From positions 496,001 through 560,000 of the forward strand of contig CAWAMD010000002.1 in NCBI GenBank assembly GCA_963783045.1: 64,000 bases of DNA, in the 5' to 3' direction. This stretch comes from CAWAMD01 sp963783045 (GTDB lineage: Bacteria > Actinomycetota > Nitriliruptoria > Nitriliruptorales > Nitriliruptoraceae). The notes beneath the pieces are model-generated. The model did no database searches. It saw only the letters and a list, made by a program, of their open reading frames with translations, and was not told the DNA's origin. The translations under genes were made by a program, and so were the position numbers. The stretch's first letter is position 1; each line of letters begins with the position of its first letter. This document shows positions 27,152 through 35,200 of the stretch, piece by piece.

Positions 27152-28687
27152 CTAGCGCAGATCCACGCGGCGGATCTTGCCGGACGCGGTCTGGGGCAGG
27201 GAGCTGACGAGATCGATCGTTCTCGGGCACTTGTACCGCGCCAGGCGGTCGCGGCAGAACGCGTCGAGCTCGTCGACCGAGACCTCGGACCCGGCGACGG
27301 AGACCACGAAGGCGCGCACCGACTCGCCCGTGTAGGGGTGCGGGATCCCGACGACGGCGCAGGCAGCGACCCGCTCGTGCTGGAGCAGGACGCGTTCGAC
27401 CTCCCGCGGGTAGACGTTGAAGCCGCTGACGATGATCAGGTCCTGGCGTCGGTCGACGAGGTAGACGAAGCCGTCGCCGTCGCGGACGGCAACGTCACCG
27501 GTCCGCAGCCAGCCGTCGGCGGTGAGGGCGGCGGCCGTCGCCTCGGGATCCTGCCAGTAGCCAGCGAAGACGTTCGGGCCCTTCACCCAGATCTCACCGG
27601 GGTCGCCCTGGCTGACGTCACGACCGGCCGCATCGACCAGCCGCAGCTCGAGGTCGGGCAGCGGCAGGCCGACGGACCCGGGTCGCGGCCGCGGGGCCAT
27701 CGAGTTGCTCGTCACCGACGGGGCGGCCTCGGTGAGCCCGTACCCCTCCTCGATGGTGATCCCGAACTCGTGGGCGAATCGCCGGAACACCCAGTCCGGT
27801 AGCGGCGCGGCACCCGAGATGGCGAGGCGGACGTGGGAGAGGTCGTAGTCCTGGGTGTCGGGCGTGTTCAGCCACGCGATGTACATCTGCGGCGCACCGA
27901 GGATGATGCTGACGCGGTGTTCGACGATGGCCTGGAGCGAGGCGACGGGGTCGAAGCGCTCGGCGAGGAGCATCGTGGCGCCGACCCGCACGCAGGTGCC
28001 GATCCCCACGTTCATCGCGTAGATGTGGGAGAGCGGCAGGACGAGCAGGACCACGTCGTCGGCGGTGATCTGGAACCGCCCGGCCAGGGACTGCTCCTGG
28101 TTGGCGAGCAGGTTGCCGCGGGTGAGCATCGCACCCCGCGCCTGCCCGGTGGTGCCCGAGGTGTAGACGATCGCTGCAAGATCGTCGCGGTGGCGCTCGA
28201 TCTCCTCCAGCGGATGGCCGGCCTCGAGCAGGGCCCGCCACCCGACGACCTCCACGGGCGGCGGGGCCTGAGGAAGGGCGTCGACGGTGCCGGCGACGAG
28301 GACATGGCTCAGCAGCTCGACCTCGGGTGCCAGACCGCAGACGGTCCCGGCGAGCACCGTGCCGGTCACGCAGACGCGAGCCCCTGCGTCCCGGAGCGCG
28401 TGCGCCACCTCGGGGCCGGCCAGCTCCGGGTTCAGCGGCACGGCGACCGCGCCGGCCCGCTGCGTCGCGAAGTACGCCTCGACGAACGCGGGCACGTTGC
28501 CGAGGAGGATGGCGACCCGGTCGCCGCGACCGACCCCGAGGTGCTGGAGCGCCGCGGCGGCCGCGCTCACACGCGCGTCGAGCTCGGCGTAGGTCAGCGT
28601 GTGCTGCCGCCAGCGCAGCGCGACGTTGTCGCCGAACCGCTCGGCGGTCGCGCGCAGCCGGGACGCCACGTCGGGGACGTTGGTCAC
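27152..28687 (-). CDS. Long-chain fatty-acid--CoA ligase (ANL superfamily)
   Basis: A 511-residue AMP-forming acyl-CoA ligase. The P-loop YTSGTTGQARGAMLTRGNLL, the adenylate motif EEGYGLTEAAPSVTSN, GWLRTGDVAVRDGDGFVYLV, and the C-terminal DRRQDLIIVSGFNVYPREVE and LPQTASGKIRRVDL with the catalytic Lys are intact. The GTG at 28687 with AGGAGC upstream gives the normal length. It probably activates fatty acids for degradation or lipid synthesis; the chain length preferred cannot be told from sequence. Confidence 0.9.
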   Translation of the reverse strand: MTNVPDVASRLRATAERFGDNVALRWRQHTLTYAELDARVSAAAAALQHLGVGRGDRVAILLGNVPAFVEAYFATQRAGAVAVPLNPELAGPEVAHALRDAGARVCVTGTVLAGTVCGLAPEVELLSHVLVAGTVDALPQAPPPVEVVGWRALLEAGHPLEEIERHRDDLAAIVYTSGTTGQARGAMLTRGNLLANQEQSLAGRFQITADDVVLLVLPLSHIYAMNVGIGTCVRVGATMLLAERFDPVASLQAIVEHRVSIILGAPQMYIAWLNTPDTQDYDLSHVRLAISGAAPLPDWVFRRFAHEFGITIEEGYGLTEAAPSVTSNSMAPRPRPGSVGLPLPDLELRLVDAAGRDVSQGDPGEIWVKGPNVFAGYWQDPEATAAALTADGWLRTGDVAVRDGDGFVYLVDRRQDLIIVSGFNVYPREVERVLLQHERVAACAVVGIPHPYTGESVRAFVVSVAGSEVSVDELDAFCRDRLARYKCPRTIDLVSSLPQTASGKIRRVDLR

Positions 28688-28861
28688 CGCCTGCTCCTCG
28701 ATCGACGGCTCGTCCGCCGGACGGCGGCAGGGTAACAGCAGCGCCTGCGCCCCTGGATCGCAGCACGCTGCGCGGTCACTCGTCACGTTGCGTAGCTCAA
28801 GAGCCCCTGCCGGCGTGTCGAAACCCTGGTCACAGGTTCGACGGAGCCCACTGCGAGGACG

Positions 28862-29635
28862 ATGACCGTGACTGCACTGACCAGGATGGTCCGATCCACG
28901 GTGCTCGCGCTGGCGCTGGCCCTCGCGACGACGGTCGTGGTCGCCGTGCCGGCGAGCGCAGCGGACGCGGGGATCGAGGCGCAGTTCGTGCAGCTGCTCA
29001 ACGCCGAGCGCAGCGCTCGCGGGCTCGGGGCCCTGTCGGTCGCCGGGGACCTCGTGAGCGTCGCCCGGACCCAGTCGAGCCGGATGCGCAGCGCCGGGCA
29101 CATCTACCACAACCCGAACCTCGCCTCTGAGGTGCCGAACTGGCAGAAGGCCGGCGAGAACGTGGGGACGGGCATCTCCGTACGCAGCATCCACGCCGCC
29201 TTCATGCAGTCGCCGAGCCACCGGCGCAACGTCCTCGACCCCGACTGGCGCGACATCGGCATCGGCGTGCAGATGGCCGGCGACCGGATCTACGTGACGC
29301 AGGTGTTCCGACGCCCCATGCACGCGACGGCCAGCGCCCCGGCACCCGCCCCGGCCCCGGCACCCGCCCCGGCACCCGCCCCGGCACCCGCCCCGGCCCC
29401 GGCACCGGCGCCGAAGCCGGCAGCCGCCGCACCGGCCCCGTCGGCACCGTCGTCCCCCCGCGCCACGGCCCCGACGACCCGGACCGCCACGGAGCGGGCC
29501 GCCGCGACCGCGGCCACCGACCGGCCCACGCGTGCGGCACCGGCCCCGCACCGCCCCGACCGGGCGACCGTGATGCTCGCGTGGGTGGAGGCCAGCGAGC
29601 GCGGGACCTCGGTGGGCGCGCTGCTCGGCCGCTGA
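28862..29635 (+). CDS. Secreted CAP (SCP/PR1)-domain protein with Ala-Pro linker
   Basis: A 257-residue exported protein. The signal peptide is VRSTVLALALALATTVVVAV with cleavage after ASA near residue 34. The CAP domain follows at about residues 37-155, with LLNAERSARGLGALSV, SAGHIYHNPNLASEV, GENVGTG and SPSHRRNVLDPDWRDIGIGV. A low-complexity (AP)n tract, about 16 Ala-Pro dipeptides, then links to a basic, Ala/Thr-rich tail ending in a short conserved-looking segment. Cell-wall association is likely. The biochemical role of bacterial CAP proteins is mostly unknown. Confidence 0.88.
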   Translation: MTVTALTRMVRSTVLALALALATTVVVAVPASAADAGIEAQFVQLLNAERSARGLGALSVAGDLVSVARTQSSRMRSAGHIYHNPNLASEVPNWQKAGENVGTGISVRSIHAAFMQSPSHRRNVLDPDWRDIGIGVQMAGDRIYVTQVFRRPMHATASAPAPAPAPAPAPAPAPAPAPAPAPAPKPAAAAPAPSAPSSPRATAPTTRTATERAAATAATDRPTRAAPAPHRPDRATVMLAWVEASERGTSVGALLGR

Positions 29636-29679
29636 CGGAGGTCGACCACCGGCCCGGACAGCCCGTCGGGCCGGCGTCC

Positions 29680-29698
29680 CGGGAGGGATACCCTCCCG
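29680..29698 (+). promoter_or_regulatory. Perfect hairpin containing the ribosome-binding purines before the next gene
   Basis: CGGGAGGG, a three-base loop ATA, then CCCTCCCG form an 8-bp perfect stem that ends four bases before the ATG at 29702. The only GGAGGG near the start is inside the stem. It could hold down translation or act as a terminator for the CAP gene. Confidence 0.45.
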
Positions 29699-29701
29699 CT
29701 C

Positions 29702-30613
29702 ATGACTGACGTGAAGATCCTCGCCTCGACCGGCCCGCTGTTCGCGCGGCCGCTGGACTGGGCGTGCGGCGTCATCGCCGAGGCCGGCTACGACGGCGCG
29801 GAGCTGATGGTCACCCAGGATCCGACGACCCAGGACGCCGACCGCGTCGGACCGATCGCCGCCCGGGAGGGGACGCCGGTCCTCGCCGTGCACGGGCCGT
29901 TCCTGTTGCTGACCCGCCGTGTCTTCGGTACGGACCTGATCGAGAAGGCGCACCGGTCGCTCGAGCTGGCGAGCTCACTCGAGTCGCCGACGATGATCGT
30001 CCACCCGCCGTTCAGGTGGCAGCGCAGCTTCCACCGCTGGCTCCTCGAGGAGGGGGAGCAGCAGGCGGCGAAGCTCGACACACGGATCGGCGTGGAGAAC
30101 CTCTATCCCGTCGCCGTTGCCGGCCGCCCGGTCCGCTTCCACCGCTACACCGAGCCCGACCACCTTGCACCGTTCCCGCACGTCGTGCTCGACACGAGCC
30201 ACTTCGGGGTCGCCAAGGTGGACATCAACGAGGCGTGGCGGCGGCTCAAGCGCACCGCCGTGCACCTGCACGTTTCGGACAATCGGGGCGCGGGGCGCGA
30301 CAGCCACGCTCCGCTCGGCCACGGCATCCTCCCATTGGCCAGTTTCCTGCATTCGGTCGGCGATGACACACTCGGTAACCTCAACATCACGCTCGAGCTC
30401 GACTGCCGTCGCTATCTCGATGATCGCGCGGCGCTGGTGGGCTACCTCCGCCAGGAGCGCGAGAAGTGCCTGGCGCTGCTCGACGGCGCGCCAGCGGAAG
30501 AGGTTCTCGGTCGACCGGACGACGTGAGCGTTCCTCCGGGCTCCACCGAGGACGACGCCGACCAGCCGACAGCCCCGCCCGACGAGGTCGTGACGACCCC
30601 GGTCGACGGCTAG
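29702..30613 (+). CDS. Sugar phosphate isomerase/epimerase family protein (xylose isomerase-like TIM barrel)
   Basis: A 303-residue AP-endonuclease-2/xylose-isomerase-like TIM barrel. Typical strands are ILASTGPLF, YDGAELMV, VLAVHGPFL, TMIVHPPF, IGVENLYP, HVVLDTSHFG, AVHLHVSDN and NITLELD, with metal-ligand type residues E (GVEN), D (LDTSHFG), H (VHLHVSD) and E (ITLELD). A non-conserved acidic tail of about 45 residues follows. The substrate is unknown. It is cytoplasmic. Its mRNA start is preceded by a strong hairpin. Confidence 0.82.
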   Translation: MTDVKILASTGPLFARPLDWACGVIAEAGYDGAELMVTQDPTTQDADRVGPIAAREGTPVLAVHGPFLLLTRRVFGTDLIEKAHRSLELASSLESPTMIVHPPFRWQRSFHRWLLEEGEQQAAKLDTRIGVENLYPVAVAGRPVRFHRYTEPDHLAPFPHVVLDTSHFGVAKVDINEAWRRLKRTAVHLHVSDNRGAGRDSHAPLGHGILPLASFLHSVGDDTLGNLNITLELDCRRYLDDRAALVGYLRQEREKCLALLDGAPAEEVLGRPDDVSVPPGSTEDDADQPTAPPDEVVTTPVDG

Positions 30614-30718
30614 GGACCCGCGGGTTCTCGCCGAAGAGCCGGACCCACCCCGCCGACGGGCGGGGGGAGCCGACAACCAGACAAATCACGGGACACGGTA
30701 CTAGTTCGTCCTGGCCAT

Positions 30719-30736
30719 CCGTCATGACCATGACGG
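30719..30736. promoter_or_regulatory. Palindrome in the upstream region of the sigma locus
   Basis: CCGTCAT, four bases GACC, then ATGACGG form a perfect 7-bp inverted repeat. It lies about 150 bases before the small membrane peptide and sigma factor genes, in an otherwise gene-free 259-bp interval. The spacing suits a dimeric regulator's operator, but the factor is unknown. Confidence 0.3.
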
Positions 30737-30872
30737 GTGACAGACAGCGCGGAATGGCCTTCATACGCTCGATCACGCAGTGATTGCGCGGCGGGGAGGT
30801 CGCCGCCGGGAGCCGGCGACCGCGAGGAGAGGGAAGCGAGCGGCATGACGCCGACGACGGAGGGACCGCCAG

Positions 30873-30962
30873 GTGCGCACCGGCACGGCCATCGCACTCG
30901 CCATCCTGCTGCTGATCATCGTGGGCGGGGCGGCGGCACAGCTCCTGCTCGCGGGACGGTGA
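30873..30962 (+). CDS. Small single-helix membrane peptide (29 residues)
   Basis: A GTG at 30873 opens a 29-codon frame MRTGTAIALAILLLIIVGGA and on to LLLAGR, essentially one transmembrane helix with an Arg at each end. GGAGGG at 30859-30864 is a good ribosome site. The stop lies five bases before the ATG of the ECF sigma gene, so translation is likely coupled. I know no family for it. Position suggests a small regulatory or anchoring peptide for the sigma system. Confidence 0.55.
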   Translation: MRTGTAIALAILLLIIVGGAAAQLLLAGR

Positions 30963-30967
30963 ACTGA

Positions 30968-31636
30968 ATGGCCGTGGGAGGCGCTGCGACCGTGGATCGG
31001 GACGATCGCCGGGACGGGATCGATCCCGAGGTCGTGTCCCTGGTCGAGCGAGCCCAGAACGGCGACAGCGAGGCGTTCGCGCGTCTCTACGACCTCTACG
31101 TCGACCAGACCTTCGGGTACATCTACCGACGCGTCGGCCACCGCCAGACCGCGGAGGATCTGACCGGCGATGTCTTCCTGCGGGCCTACCGGCGCCTGTC
31201 CTCCTTCTCCTGGCAGGGCGTCGACCTCGGCGCCTGGATCGTCACGATCGCCCGCAACCGTGTGAACGACCACTTCAAGTCGGCGCGCTTCCGGCTCGAG
31301 CGCTCCACCGAGAAGATCATCGACAGCCCCGCCGACACGCCGCCCGACGACCCCGAGCGGGTCACCGTCGCGCGCGACATGGCGCGGGCACTCGGTCAGG
31401 CGCTCGAGCGGCTCAAGGACGACCACCGTGAGGTCATCGAGCTGCGGTTCGTGCACAACATGAGCGTCGCCGAGACCGCCGAGATCATGGGGCGCAGCGT
31501 GGGCGCGACGAAGGCGCTCCAGTACCGGGCACTGCGGTCGCTCGCGTCCGAGGTCAAGGACACGCCCGGCCTCTCGTCGCTCGCCGCGATGGGGCTCGGC
31601 GGACTGATCACGCTGCTGAGGATGGTGGCACTGTGA
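30968..31636 (+). CDS. ECF RNA polymerase sigma factor (BldN-like group)
   Basis: A 222-residue sigma factor. Region 2 spans about residues 25-95 (LVERAQNGDSEAFARLYDLY, TAEDLTGDVFLRAYRRLSSF, LGAWIVTIARNRVNDHFKS) and region 4 about 140-195 (ALERLKDDHREVIELRFVHN, SVAETAEIMGRSVGATKALQ). A short hydrophobic tail (AAMGLGGLITLLRMVAL) closes the protein. The following DUF5667 protein, a type of gene that accompanies BldN-like sigma factors, supports the group. In Streptomyces this class controls cell-surface proteins; the LPXTG protein encoded two genes on fits that. Confidence 0.88.
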   Translation: MAVGGAATVDRDDRRDGIDPEVVSLVERAQNGDSEAFARLYDLYVDQTFGYIYRRVGHRQTAEDLTGDVFLRAYRRLSSFSWQGVDLGAWIVTIARNRVNDHFKSARFRLERSTEKIIDSPADTPPDDPERVTVARDMARALGQALERLKDDHREVIELRFVHNMSVAETAEIMGRSVGATKALQYRALRSLASEVKDTPGLSSLAAMGLGGLITLLRMVAL

Positions 31637-31745
31637 ACAGGCCGCACGCACAGCGCGCACCGGAGGGCCAGCGGCGTCACCTCCAGGCCACTCGCTCGTT
31701 GTCATGGATGTCCCCGGGCTCACACCGCCCGGGAGGGGGACGACC

Positions 31746-33203
31746 ATGAGGCGCCGCGACCAGGCCACCATCGAGGAGCTCGCCGAGCTGCTCGATGGCA
31801 CCCGCACATCCGAAGACGCCCGCAAGGGGGTGCAGGCCCTCGCCACGCTCGCCCGCGAGGTCTCCGAGTCCAGCGAGGTGGCCGCGCCGACCCCCGCGTT
31901 CCGGACCCGGCTGCGCGCCGAGCTGATCGAGGAGATCGACCGGGCGGAGGTGTCGCTGGCCGAGCGCGTTCGGGACGCCTTCTGGGAGAAGACGGCACGC
32001 TGGCGCAACTCGGCCCGCGTCGGCGTGGCCACCGCCGTGTTCGCGTCGATGGTCGGGAGCGCGGGCGTCGCCGCGGCGGCCCAGCAGGCGCTGCCCGGCG
32101 AGATGCTCTACCCGGTCAAGCAGGCCACCGAGTCCCTGCGGCTGTCGCTCGCGAGCGGCGACGTGGCGACCGGACGCCTGCACCTCGCCTTCGCCCGCGA
32201 GCGCCTCGAGGAGCTCGAGGACGGGGCCGGCGAGCTGACACCCGACGAGGTCGTGTCGACCCTCCAGCGCATGGACGACGCCACGATCGCCGGGACGAAC
32301 GAGCTGATCGCCGCCGTCCAGGCGGGGCAGCCCGCGTCGCTCCTCGACACGGTGGCGACCTTCACGAACGACCAGCAGATCAGCCTGATCCGGCTCATGG
32401 ACCGCCTGCCCTACGAGAGCCGCCCGTTCGTCGAGGACTCCCTGGAGGTGCTGCGCCACATCGGCGTGCGCCTGTCCGACGTGGCCGGGTGCGACTGCCT
32501 GAACGCCGCCGCCACCGGGCTCGACACCGACTCGTCGCTGCGCCCCGGCGAGGGCCCGGCCCTCGGGCCGGACGGCTGCCCGTGCGTGCCGGCGGCCGAG
32601 CCGGCTGCCAGCGGGCAGACGGCGGATGGCGAGACCGGTGACGCTCCAGCCGTGTCCGACGGGGCGACGACCGCGCCGACCGGCTCGCTGCCGGGCGATC
32701 CCGACGGCGCCGGTGAGCCGTCCGGCACCATCGGGGACGTGACCGGCGAGGTCGGCGAGACCGTCGGCACGATCACCGGCCAGCTCGGCGACGGTGTCGG
32801 CAGCACCGTCGACAACGTCCTGCCCACCCCGACCCCGAGCCTGCCCACCGTCGGCGGCACGGTCGGGGACACGGCGGGCCAGGTCGGCGACACGGCGGGC
32901 CAGGTCGGCGACACGGTCGGCGACACCACCACGGGCGTCACCGACACGGCGACCGGGACGGTCGGCGGCGTGACGGACACGGCGAGCGACACGGTCACGG
33001 ACACCACGACCTCGGTGACCGACACGGTGACCGGAACGGTCGGCGGAGCGACGGGCTCGACGACTGCCTCGCCCAGTCCGACCACCTCGCCCGCGCCGAC
33101 GACCTCGCCCACCGGCAGCGTCGGCGGCACCGTGCAGGACGCCACCAACACCGTCACGGACACGGCGACGGACACGGTCGGTGGGCTGCTCGGTGGCGGC
33201 TGA
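31746..33203 (+). CDS. DUF5667-domain membrane protein, putative anti-sigma partner
   Basis: A 485-residue protein. Residues 1-85 are hydrophilic (TIEELAELLDGTRTSEDARK), a membrane helix follows (VGVATAVFASMVGSAGVAAA), then the DUF5667 domain (LPGEMLYPVKQATESLRLSL, RLHLAFARERLEELE) to about residue 250. A CxC...CPC cysteine pair set (VAGCDCLNA, DGCPCVPA) leads into a Thr/Val/Gly/Asp-rich repeat tail of about 190 residues (VGDTAGQ and VTDTAT units). The ATG at 31746 follows GGAGGGGG. It probably binds the adjacent sigma factor as RsbN does in Streptomyces. The repeat tail would be extracytoplasmic. Confidence 0.82.
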   Translation: MRRRDQATIEELAELLDGTRTSEDARKGVQALATLAREVSESSEVAAPTPAFRTRLRAELIEEIDRAEVSLAERVRDAFWEKTARWRNSARVGVATAVFASMVGSAGVAAAAQQALPGEMLYPVKQATESLRLSLASGDVATGRLHLAFARERLEELEDGAGELTPDEVVSTLQRMDDATIAGTNELIAAVQAGQPASLLDTVATFTNDQQISLIRLMDRLPYESRPFVEDSLEVLRHIGVRLSDVAGCDCLNAAATGLDTDSSLRPGEGPALGPDGCPCVPAAEPAASGQTADGETGDAPAVSDGATTAPTGSLPGDPDGAGEPSGTIGDVTGEVGETVGTITGQLGDGVGSTVDNVLPTPTPSLPTVGGTVGDTAGQVGDTAGQVGDTVGDTTTGVTDTATGTVGGVTDTASDTVTDTTTSVTDTVTGTVGGATGSTTASPSPTTSPAPTTSPTGSVGGTVQDATNTVTDTATDTVGGLLGGG

Positions 33204-33224
33204 GCCCGGGGCCGCCGTGTAGCC

Positions 33225-33248
33225 GTGCCGCCCCCTCGGGGGCGGCAC
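33225..33248 (+). terminator. Stem-loop terminator after the DUF5667 gene
   Basis: GTGCCGCCCCC, two bases, then GGGGGCGGCAC make a perfect 11-bp stem 22 bases after the stop codon. No T-tract follows, as is usual at this G+C content. The rest of the interval to 33501 shows no gene. Confidence 0.65.
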
Positions 33249-33501
33249 CGCGATTCGGGGAGGCGACGCGGCTCGGATGGGGAGACCGTCCGCGCGATCT
33301 CCCCGTCCACTCGTGCGGGCGGCGCACATAGCGTATTCGTGGCGCCACCGTCCGCATCCTCGTCCGGGGTGGCTCGTTGCGTGGGGTGGCGAACCACCGA
33401 GCCTGAGCCGGTCCACCGACGACCGGGGGCAGCGGGGCGCACGACCACCATCGGCAGCACGGCGCCGAGAGTGCCGCCGACACGACGCGGAGGACCAGGG
33501 G

Positions 33502-34846
33502 ATGACCGGACGACACCTACGACGCACCGCCGCAGTGGCGACCGCGGCACTCACGACACTCGCGCTGGCCGCTCCCGGCGCCCGGGCGGACGGCGCCGGC
33601 CCCGAACGTCTTCGCCGGTCAGGCCCAGGCACTGGCCGCGGAGCTGACCGTCACGGCACCGGCGGAGCTGATCGGAAGCATCACCGGCGGCGCGAACAGC
33701 CTCGCCCAGAAGGTCTCGTTCACGACCTCCGAGCTCACGTCGAAGGATGTGGCCAACGCCACCGCGACCCTGCTCGACGGCCTGCTCAGCGAAGGCAGTC
33801 TCAGCTCGAGCAAGGCCAGTGACGAGGGCCACTCGGCCATCGCCGAGCGCAACGTCGACGACATCCTCCAGGTCGGCGCCGGCACGGTCGACTACACCAC
33901 CGACGCAGCCCAGCACCTGAGCCGGTCGTCGTCCGAGCTGGCCCATCTCACCGTGTCGATCGCCCCGCTGTTCTCCAGCGGCGCGGTCCCCGCCGAGGCG
34001 GCGCAGCCACTGCAGGACGCCGTCGGGCAGGTCAGCGACACGGTCAACGGGCTCGTCGACCAGCTCAACGGCGCGCTCGGTCAGGTGGAGTCGACGGTCA
34101 AGGAGACCGCCGGACAGGTCGTCGACATCCCGGAGGTCACCCCCGACGAGGTGCCGCACGTCCCGGACGTGACCTCGGTCGACCTCGTCGACATCCGAAA
34201 GCTGTGGTCCGAGTCCACGGTGACCACGGCCGGCGACCTCGTCACCTCGACCGCCAAGGGGGGCATCGCCTCCGCCAGCCTCCTGGGCGGCATCATCCAG
34301 GTGCCGGCGCTCGAGTACACGTCCTGGGCCACAACCGCCGGCACGCCCGGCAGCGCGGACGCCGGCACCGACATCACCACCATCGCCGTGAAGGTGGGCG
34401 ACGAGATCGTGAAGGTCGCGGGCGAGAAGCTCTCCGTCGGCGACGTGACCATCGACCTCGCCGACCCCTCGCTCTCCGGTGTCCCGGCCGACCAGGTCCT
34501 CAGCCCGGTCACCGACCTGCTGGGGCAGATCGTGAACGCCGCCGGCCTCTCGATCGCCCAGGGACAGGGCGCCACGAACATCGCAGACGACGGCTCCAGC
34601 GCCAGCGCCACCACGAGCGCATTCGCGCTGTCCCTCGCGCCCCTGCACGCGGCGGGACAGGACCAGACGCTGGCCGTCGCGCTCGACCTGCTGCCGACCA
34701 AGGCCGCCGTCTCCGGTGCGCCTGCGCCCGCCGTGAAGGCGCAGCCGGCCGCCCCGAACCTCCCGCGGACGGGTGGCGGCGCCGCCGCCATGGTGCTCGG
34801 CACGCTCGCCATGGGCTCCGCGACGCTGCTGCGGCGCCGCCGGTAG
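33502..34846 (+). CDS. LPXTG-anchored secreted surface protein, frame-disrupted
   Basis: The product has a signal peptide (RRTAAVATAALTTLALAAPG, cleavage near ARA) and a C-terminal sortase signal LPRTG followed by a hydrophobic helix and RRRR, so it should be covalently anchored to the cell wall. The middle (about 400 residues) is Asp/Thr/Val-rich with coiled or beta-rich repeats (ELTVTAPAELIGSITGGANS, GQVSDTVNGLVDQLNGALGQ) and has no recognised enzyme domain. One extra C in the run at 33600-33603 breaks the frame after the signal peptide, and the 1,345-base span is not a multiple of three. The ATG at 33502 follows GGAGGACCAGGGG. It is plausibly a target of the adjacent BldN-like sigma factor. 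Confidence 0.75.
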
Positions 34847-34864
34847 CGCGCCGAGACGCAGACG

Positions 34865-34894
34865 GAAGGGGCGGACCGATCGGTCCGCCCCTTC
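34865..34894. terminator. Strong 30-bp palindromic terminator
   Basis: GAAGGGGCGGACC, GATC, GGTCCGCCCCTTC is a perfect 30-bp palindrome 19 bases after the LPXTG gene's stop. It lies between convergent genes (the next is on the minus strand and ends at 34948), so it can serve both directions. Confidence 0.85.
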
Positions 34895-34947
34895 GCCATG
34901 TCCGTTCGCCACGCCAGCCCGGTGCCGGGTGCGTCAGCGGGGCAGGA

Positions 34948-35175
34948 TCAGCTGCGCGCGTCACCGGGCGGCGCGGCGACGGGGCCACCGGCACCGGGGC
35001 GGTCGGCGTCCCGCCGCTGCTGGCGGTACAGGTACCACCACAGCAGCCCGTGAGCGACGATCCCGATGCCGAGCACGATCACCACGACCCACAGCTGGTA
35101 GATCGCGCCGACGATGACCGCCAGCGCCGCGCCACCCACGAGGATGCCGCGAAGGGTGTTCAGCGAGCCGCCCAT
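34948..35175 (-). CDS. Small two-helix membrane protein
   Basis: A 75-residue protein with two hydrophobic segments (ILVGGAALAVIVGAIYQLWV and VVIVLGIGIVAHGLLWWYLY) and a Gln/Arg- then Pro/Gly-rich tail. The family is not recognised. The ATG at 35175 follows GGAGCAGGGC. It is 25 bp after the acyltransferase gene on the same strand and probably shares its transcript. Confidence 0.65.
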   Translation of the reverse strand: MGGSLNTLRGILVGGAALAVIVGAIYQLWVVVIVLGIGIVAHGLLWWYLYRQQRRDADRPGAGGPVAAPPGDARS

Positions 35176-35200
35176 GCCCTGCTCCGTTCCGTCTGGACGC

